DNA of 17,064 nt from Acidobacteriota bacterium. GTDB taxonomy: Bacteria > Acidobacteriota > Terriglobia > Terriglobales > Acidobacteriaceae. The notes under the pieces are model-generated. The model was not told the origin of the DNA and ran no database searches. It was given only the letters and a program-made list of their open reading frames with translations. The stretch covers positions 1-17,064 of the forward strand of contig QIAR01000131.1 of assembly GCA_003225595.1 (NCBI GenBank), given 5' to 3'. Made by a program: the position numbers and the translations under genes. Below are positions 12,932 to 17,064 of the stretch, one piece after another (the first letter of the stretch is position 1; each line of letters starts with the position of its first letter).

Positions 12932-12989
12932 CAATCGTTGTGACACCAGATTAGCCCCACACCCGCATGCTCTTCACCCCCATAGACAA

Positions 12990-14513
12990 TTACTGCTTGC
13001 TGTAGAGGCGGACTTCCACCCAGGGAAATGTTTCCCTGTCGAGGTGAGGATAGGACTGGCCGAACAGGCTATCGATCAGCGCAGTGGTGGGATCAGGACC
13101 CTCGTTCCGAGCCTCGTTATTTTTCAGCACAATCCACACACGGCCATACTCGGAGGGCACGGTCCGCAGAAATTCAGCAGCCGGCTTTCCCATGAAATCG
13201 CGATAATGAAAACGGTTGCTGTGCATTGGATAAATGACCGTCGGGCCGGCTGAGGCGCCGGGATACACGGACTTGTAAAACTCGTATGGCATGCGGCCCA
13301 TTGCAATGTGGAAGATGATGACGTCGCCTGGATGCGCGTGGTCGAGGATGTAGTAAGAGGCGGCACGCCAGTCGTCGCGATGGAGGTCGAAATCGTGATC
13401 GTAGTAGGAGAAAGTTCCTTTCATTGATAACGCCACAAATAACAGCAAAACTGGGGCGAGTAGCCAGCTTTTCGAAAGGCGGGCGAGTCCGACGGCGGCT
13501 AACAGAATGAGGGCCGGGAGGCAAAAAACTAGATAGCGCGCCAGGAACGTCGGCCGGGCAATCGAGATCACAACCGTAAAAACTGCGGGGAAAATCAGCC
13601 AGAACAGCAGGAACTGATAACGCCAAGTGCCCCAAGAAAGGCCGCGTCTGAACAATCGACCGGATATCTGGACCAGCGCAGCACCGCAGGCAACGAGGTA
13701 GGCGAGCAGCAGAAGCAGTCCACCATTGCCGGTCATGTGTTCGTAATACTCGTATAAATCCTTGAACCCAGGGCGCTTAATCCAACTAATTGGGCCCGCG
13801 CCTGTTGTAGCAACGAACAGCAGGGGTGGAAGAACCAGAACGGCGATCCAGCGCCAATTCTTGTTCATGAGCGGCAGAATCTTCTCCTTATCGAGATCTT
13901 TGCAATCTGCAAAACGCAACGAGAGCCATTGGGTGACGATCAGCAGGACAGCATACAGGTGGGCGTACACGGATAGGCTGCTGGCGACGATGTGCCCGAT
14001 CCGATTTCGATGCGAGGGTTGCAGCAAGAAATCAATAAAGAAGGTGCTCGAAAGCGTGCTGAGGAATATGAAAAACGAATAGCTGCGTGCTTCCTGGGCG
14101 TAGCGGACGTGATAGGCGTTAAACGTCAAAATTGTGGCGGCGATCAGTCCAACGCGCCGGTCGAAGAGACGATGGCCGACCCAGTAGAGAACAGGGATGG
14201 TTGCAAGCGAGGGCAAAATTGAGAGGCTACGGATGAAAAACTCGCTGTGCCCGAATGGCAGCCAGGCACGCAGGAGCAAGTAATAGAGCGACATGTTGCC
14301 TTCGCGTCGCCAGAGGATGCGGGCGAAGTTGTACCAGTCGAGGCGAGCGATTTGGACACTGACCCCCTCGTCAAACCAGAATGATTTCCTGGTCAGGAAC
14401 AGAAACCGCAGTACGGCCCCGATGATCAGTAACGCCGAAAGGAACAGCCAATCTCTGGAAAAACTAGGGCGGAGTTCGCGCACGGTGTTTGTTTGCGGCG
14501 AGTTTTCGGTCAC
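12990..14513 (-). CDS. GT-C family membrane glycosyltransferase (PMT/ArnT-like)
   Basis: A polytopic protein of the dolichyl-phosphate-mannose mannosyltransferase type, which takes a sugar from a polyprenyl-phosphate donor on the outer face of the inner membrane. The first helix (FLSALLIIGAVLRFLFL) is followed by the acidic motif FWFDEG, where D-E is the catalytic loop signature. Next come NMSLYYLLLRAW, NAYHVRYAQEARSYSFF and about ten more hydrophobic helices, then a soluble C-terminal part (about 130 residues). I start at GTG 14513, giving 507 residues and leaving 108 bp to the divergent gene. TTG 14603 would add 30 non-hydrophobic residues and leave only 18 bp between start codons. The sugar and acceptor cannot be read from sequence; the GT2 neighbour may supply the donor. 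Confidence 0.8.
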   Translation of the reverse strand: MTENSPQTNTVRELRPSFSRDWLFLSALLIIGAVLRFLFLTRKSFWFDEGVSVQIARLDWYNFARILWRREGNMSLYYLLLRAWLPFGHSEFFIRSLSILPSLATIPVLYWVGHRLFDRRVGLIAATILTFNAYHVRYAQEARSYSFFIFLSTLSSTFFIDFLLQPSHRNRIGHIVASSLSVYAHLYAVLLIVTQWLSLRFADCKDLDKEKILPLMNKNWRWIAVLVLPPLLFVATTGAGPISWIKRPGFKDLYEYYEHMTGNGGLLLLLAYLVACGAALVQISGRLFRRGLSWGTWRYQFLLFWLIFPAVFTVVISIARPTFLARYLVFCLPALILLAAVGLARLSKSWLLAPVLLLFVALSMKGTFSYYDHDFDLHRDDWRAASYYILDHAHPGDVIIFHIAMGRMPYEFYKSVYPGASAGPTVIYPMHSNRFHYRDFMGKPAAEFLRTVPSEYGRVWIVLKNNEARNEGPDPTTALIDSLFGQSYPHLDRETFPWVEVRLYSKQ

Positions 14514-14621
14514 GCCTACTCGAGAGGCAGAATCTGGTTGTGCTGTGAACGAAATAACTCGCACATGATATGCTATCCGCAAGTACCACCCAAATTTTCC
14601 CAATCATTACCTAATGGCTCG

Positions 14622-15425
14622 ATGAGCGCGTGGCCCGTAGCTCCAGAGATCGCGGAGAGTGCCGTGGCAGAAACGGCATGGAAGGGCTATGTGTCAGTGA
14701 TCGTGCCGATCTATAACGAGGTCGCACACCTGGACGAGCTCCTGCAGGCGATTCAGGCTTCTTCGGTAAGAAAAGAAATCATCATCGTAGACGACGGCTC
14801 GACCGACGGCACGCGGGAAAGATTGCGGACTCTTCCTCGCATCGAGGGAATCACCATCCTCTGTCATGAGAAGAACTATGGGAAGGGCGCGGCAATCCGA
14901 ACGGCGCTCCAGTATGCGCGCGGAGAGTACGTCTTGATCCAGGACTCGGACCTCGAATATGATCCGCAGGATTATCCGGCGCTGCTGCGGCCTCTCAGAG
15001 AAGGAACAGCGAACGTCGTATATGGAGTGCGGCCGGACCGGGCCAAACGTGGGCTGCGGTTCTTCCTGGGAGCGAAGTTCCTGACTCATCTAGCAAATCT
15101 GCTGTACGGCGCCGGCATCCACGATGAAGCTACATGTTACAAGGTATTCCGGCGATCCTTGCTCTCGAGTCTAAGCCTTGAGTGCCAACGGTTCGAATTC
15201 TGCCCGGAAGTGACTGCGAAGCTCTGCCGACTAGGAGAAAAAATCCAGGAAGTACCTATCTCGTATAACCCGCGCAGCGCCGGAGAAGGGAAGAAAATCC
15301 ACTATTCGGACGGCTGGATGGCGATCTGGACGCTTCTCCGGCTGCGATTCGTTCGCCGAAGCCGGCTATCTCAACGGCTAAACGGGAATGAAACCCCACC
15401 CTTCCCAGTAGCGCCCTTCCGCTAG
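14622..15425 (+). CDS. GT2 glycosyltransferase, polyprenol-phosphate mannose synthase-like
   Basis: A 267-residue GT-A enzyme of family 2. VSVIVPIYNE (24-33) opens the nucleotide-binding fold; DDGSTD (57-62) and DSDLEYDP (108-115) hold the nucleotide and metal aspartates. NYGKGAAIRTAL, FEFCPEVTAKL and YNPRSAGEGKKI (215-226) are the pattern of DPM1-like enzymes that join a sugar from a nucleotide donor to a polyprenyl phosphate. It lacks the C-terminal membrane helices of GtrB types, so it is probably a peripheral protein on the cytoplasmic face. ATG 14622 is preferred; in-frame starts at 14565 and 14493 add atypical residues and overlap the divergent gene. No Shine-Dalgarno is evident. It lies 8 bp before the next gene, in line with donor synthesis for the GT-C proteins. 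Confidence 0.85.
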   Translation: MSAWPVAPEIAESAVAETAWKGYVSVIVPIYNEVAHLDELLQAIQASSVRKEIIIVDDGSTDGTRERLRTLPRIEGITILCHEKNYGKGAAIRTALQYARGEYVLIQDSDLEYDPQDYPALLRPLREGTANVVYGVRPDRAKRGLRFFLGAKFLTHLANLLYGAGIHDEATCYKVFRRSLLSSLSLECQRFEFCPEVTAKLCRLGEKIQEVPISYNPRSAGEGKKIHYSDGWMAIWTLLRLRFVRRSRLSQRLNGNETPPFPVAPFR

Positions 15426-15433
15426 CCGCCGAA

Positions 15434-16723
15434 TTGAGCTCAACCAGCAACAATCCCACAAGCGGCGTTAGTACTCCTAACACGCGCCATTCTCTTCGCT
15501 GGATGGTGCTCCTGTCGCTAGTTTTACAGGTTGCCGCCATTGGCCTGCTGCACACTTACCGTTTTCGCGAGGGCGAAGACCATTTCGGTTTCGGATGGGA
15601 GATGGGGCGGGTGGGGCGATCCATCGCGTCAGGGCATGGATTCAGTAACCCATACGGCGACTCGACGGGCCCGACAGCGTGGGAGCCGCCGGTGTACCCG
15701 TATTTGATTGGCGGAGTGTTCAAGCTTTTCGGACCCTATTCGGACTCTTCCGCGTGGGTGTTACTGGTCATTAATAGCCTCTTCACAGCATTGACCTGCA
15801 TTCCTATTTTTCTGATCGCGCAGAAAAGCTTCGGAACTAGGGTGGGCGTGTGGTCGGCGTGGATCTGGGCGCTGTTTCCTTATGCAATGTACTGGTCCAT
15901 TCGCTGGGTTTGGGATACGACGCTCGCGCCGCTATTACTGAGCTTGATCTTCCTTGTCTCCCTGCAAATGGAGGACTGGCCTGGGCGGAGGGGCTGGGCA
16001 ATCTACGGCGCGCTGTGGGGAGTGGCTGCGCTATCGAATCCATCGATGCTTTCATTTCTGCCGTTTTCCGGATTGTGGGTGTGGTACCGGCGGCACAAGC
16101 AAGGGCTGCGATCGCTTGGCGGAGTTGTGCTGGCTTCCGTCATCTTCTCTGCCTGTTTGACTCCGTGGCTAGTGCGCAACTATCGGACCTTCGGCCAGTT
16201 TGTATTTATCCGTGACGACTTCGGAGTGCAATTGCGGCTTGGAAACGGACCATACGCGGATGGAATACTGATGGCATATCTACAGCCCAACCTGAACGCG
16301 CTCGAGTTTGAGAAGTTTCGCCGTTTCGGAGAACTGGCGTACGCCGAGGATCGTAAGCGGCAGGCATTCGATTGGGTTCGGGATCATCCGGGAAGGTTTG
16401 CGGTAATCAGCTTTAAGCGATTTGTTTACTACTGGGCTGGTGTGCCGAAAGCAACGAGCCGTCTGGGACTGTTCGATTTCAGGAACTCCCTTTTCTTGGC
16501 ATCGTCGGTGCTTGCGATTTGGGGCCTGGGCTGGGCTGTGCGAAAGAAAAGACGAGGGGCATGGCTGTACCTGTGGCTCGCGCTGTCCTATCCGACGATT
16601 TATTACTTTGTTTTCCCGCATGCGCGGTACCGGCATCCGATTGAGCCGGAATTGCTGATTGTGGCGGTGTATCTGACTTCGGAAATAGAAAATAGAAAGA
16701 AGAGCGGCCACGTTTGTGGGTAG
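15434..16723 (+). CDS. GT-C (family 39-like) membrane glycosyltransferase
   Basis: A 429-residue polytopic protein. Helix 1 (WMVLLSLVLQVAAIGLLH) is followed by an acidic loop (REGEDHFGFGWEMGRVGRSI), GFSNPYG and AWEPPVYPYLIGGVFKLFG. Several helices follow, then LTPWLVRNYRTFGQFVFIRDDFG with LRLGN, a pattern common in family 39-like proteins of Acidobacteriota from memory. The C-terminus has helices around SLFLASSVLAIWGLGWAV and FPHARYRHPIEPELL. It probably transfers a sugar from a polyprenyl-phosphate donor outside the cell; acceptor unknown. The start is TTG 15434, 8 bp after the GT2 stop, or ATG 15503 (residue 24); neither has a Shine-Dalgarno, so translational coupling to the GT2 gene is likely. 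Confidence 0.8.
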   Translation: MSSTSNNPTSGVSTPNTRHSLRWMVLLSLVLQVAAIGLLHTYRFREGEDHFGFGWEMGRVGRSIASGHGFSNPYGDSTGPTAWEPPVYPYLIGGVFKLFGPYSDSSAWVLLVINSLFTALTCIPIFLIAQKSFGTRVGVWSAWIWALFPYAMYWSIRWVWDTTLAPLLLSLIFLVSLQMEDWPGRRGWAIYGALWGVAALSNPSMLSFLPFSGLWVWYRRHKQGLRSLGGVVLASVIFSACLTPWLVRNYRTFGQFVFIRDDFGVQLRLGNGPYADGILMAYLQPNLNALEFEKFRRFGELAYAEDRKRQAFDWVRDHPGRFAVISFKRFVYYWAGVPKATSRLGLFDFRNSLFLASSVLAIWGLGWAVRKKRRGAWLYLWLALSYPTIYYFVFPHARYRHPIEPELLIVAVYLTSEIENRKKSGHVCG

Positions 16724-16845
16724 CAACTGGCGCTGTGAGCTTTCGGCCTGGCTACTTCAGTACAATTAGCTGGGCGGCGACCATCGACGAGCAAGGTGGA
16801 AATGGGCAGGTATCCGCCAAGAAGCCTAACCTGGGCTCGGCATGA

Positions 16846-16863
16846 AGGGGCGAGGACGCCCCT
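16846..16863. repeat. Perfect GC hairpin before the biotin carboxylase gene
   Basis: AGGGGCG (16846-16852), loop AGGA, CGCCCCT (16857-16863) ends 13 nt before GTG 16877. No T run follows. The GGGCGAGGACGCCC form is familiar from intergenic repeats of environmental genomes. In mRNA it would cover the ribosome-binding region. The rest of the gap holds a possible -10 box TACAAT (16761-16766) without a clear -35. Confidence 0.45.
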
Positions 16864-16876
16864 CCGCACCAGCTAA

Positions 16877-17064
16877 GTGTTCAAAAAGATCCTCATCGCC
16901 AACCGTGGAGAGATCGCGGTACGGGTGATCCGCGCATGCGGGGAGCTCGGAATCACGTCGGTGGCCGTGTACTCGGACGTGGACCGAGCGGCGTTGCACG
17001 TGCGCAAGGCGGATGAGGCCTACCATATCGGGCCAGCGCCCGCCCCGGAATCCTACCTGAAAAT
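16877..17064 (+). CDS. accC: Biotin carboxylase (AccC-like), N-terminal fragment
   Basis: From GTG 16877 the frame stays open to the window end (62 codons). MFKKILIANRGEIAVRVIRA is the unmistakable start of the biotin carboxylase domain, which uses ATP to carboxylate biotin, and VAVYSDVDRAALHVRKADEAYHIG follows as in the family. The fragment cannot separate the acetyl-CoA carboxylase subunit AccC from the alpha subunit of propionyl-CoA, methylcrotonyl-CoA or pyruvate carboxylase. No Shine-Dalgarno is seen; a 7-bp hairpin sits in its place. Confidence 0.88.
   Translation, partial: MFKKILIANRGEIAVRVIRACGELGITSVAVYSDVDRAALHVRKADEAYHIGPAPAPESYLK

Noticed and set aside
13762..14374. Plus- and minus-strand short frames within the 12990-14513 gene
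   Set aside because: All lie inside the polytopic glycosyltransferase frame and lack any feature of their own.
14493..14621. Longer N-terminus for the GT2 enzyme
   Set aside because: The added residues (cysteine- and arginine-rich) do not resemble GT2 proteins and overlap the divergent gene's 5' end.

Overview
The window looks like chromosomal DNA from an Acidobacteriota bacterium, probably class Terriglobia (Koribacter-like). I infer this from the style of the TonB N-terminus, the exbB-exbD-exbD-TPR lipoprotein order, the tgt-yajC-secD-secF cluster, frequent GTG/TTG starts and the many small interspersed hairpin and short-tandem repeats between genes. No rRNA, tRNA, CRISPR array, insertion sequence or phage gene was seen.

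Layout: (1) 1-655, minus strand: the 5' part of mnmG, cut by the window edge and carrying an in-frame insert made of repeat modules. (2) 726-1245: a frameshifted small membrane protein gene (HXXEE-like), followed by a dispersed repeat and a good intrinsic terminator. (3) 1393-3115: a tight three-gene run coding a FlK-type hot-dog thioesterase, a PEP mutase/isocitrate lyase superfamily enzyme and a YfcE-type metallophosphoesterase. (4) 3232-3687, minus strand: a secreted glycine-rich protein of unknown function. (5) 3914-8805: tgt, yajC, secD, secF, i.e. tRNA queuosine insertion plus the SecDF-YajC export motor. Both intergenic gaps flanking secD hold copies of one degenerate repeat. (6) 9022-12838: an energy-transduction locus, tonB (broken by an in-frame TAA), exbB, two exbD genes and a TPR lipoprotein. 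(7) 12990-16723: a divergent glycosylation cluster with a minus-strand GT-C membrane glycosyltransferase, then a polyprenol-phosphate-mannose-synthase-like GT2 enzyme and a second GT-C-like protein. (8) 16877 to the end: the 5' end of a biotin carboxylase gene.

How the genes fit together: SecDF-YajC uses the proton gradient to help export, and TonB-ExbBD would use the same gradient to energise outer-membrane uptake, though TonB is interrupted here. The GT2 enzyme would make a lipid-linked sugar that the two GT-C-type proteins could transfer. The thioesterase, PEPM-like and phosphoesterase genes look co-transcribed, but a shared pathway is not evident.

The most striking pattern is a family of small repeats: a degenerate heptamer (core CTCAGNN) and two GC-rich hairpin modules. 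They occur between genes and also inside mnmG and tgt as in-frame peptide inserts. In mnmG, the one heptamer whose consensus would create an in-frame TGA is the one whose sequence differs at that spot. This resembles in principle the Rickettsia palindromic elements that insert into coding genes. Two lesions (a +1 shift at a T run and the TonB stop) could be real or assembly errors.
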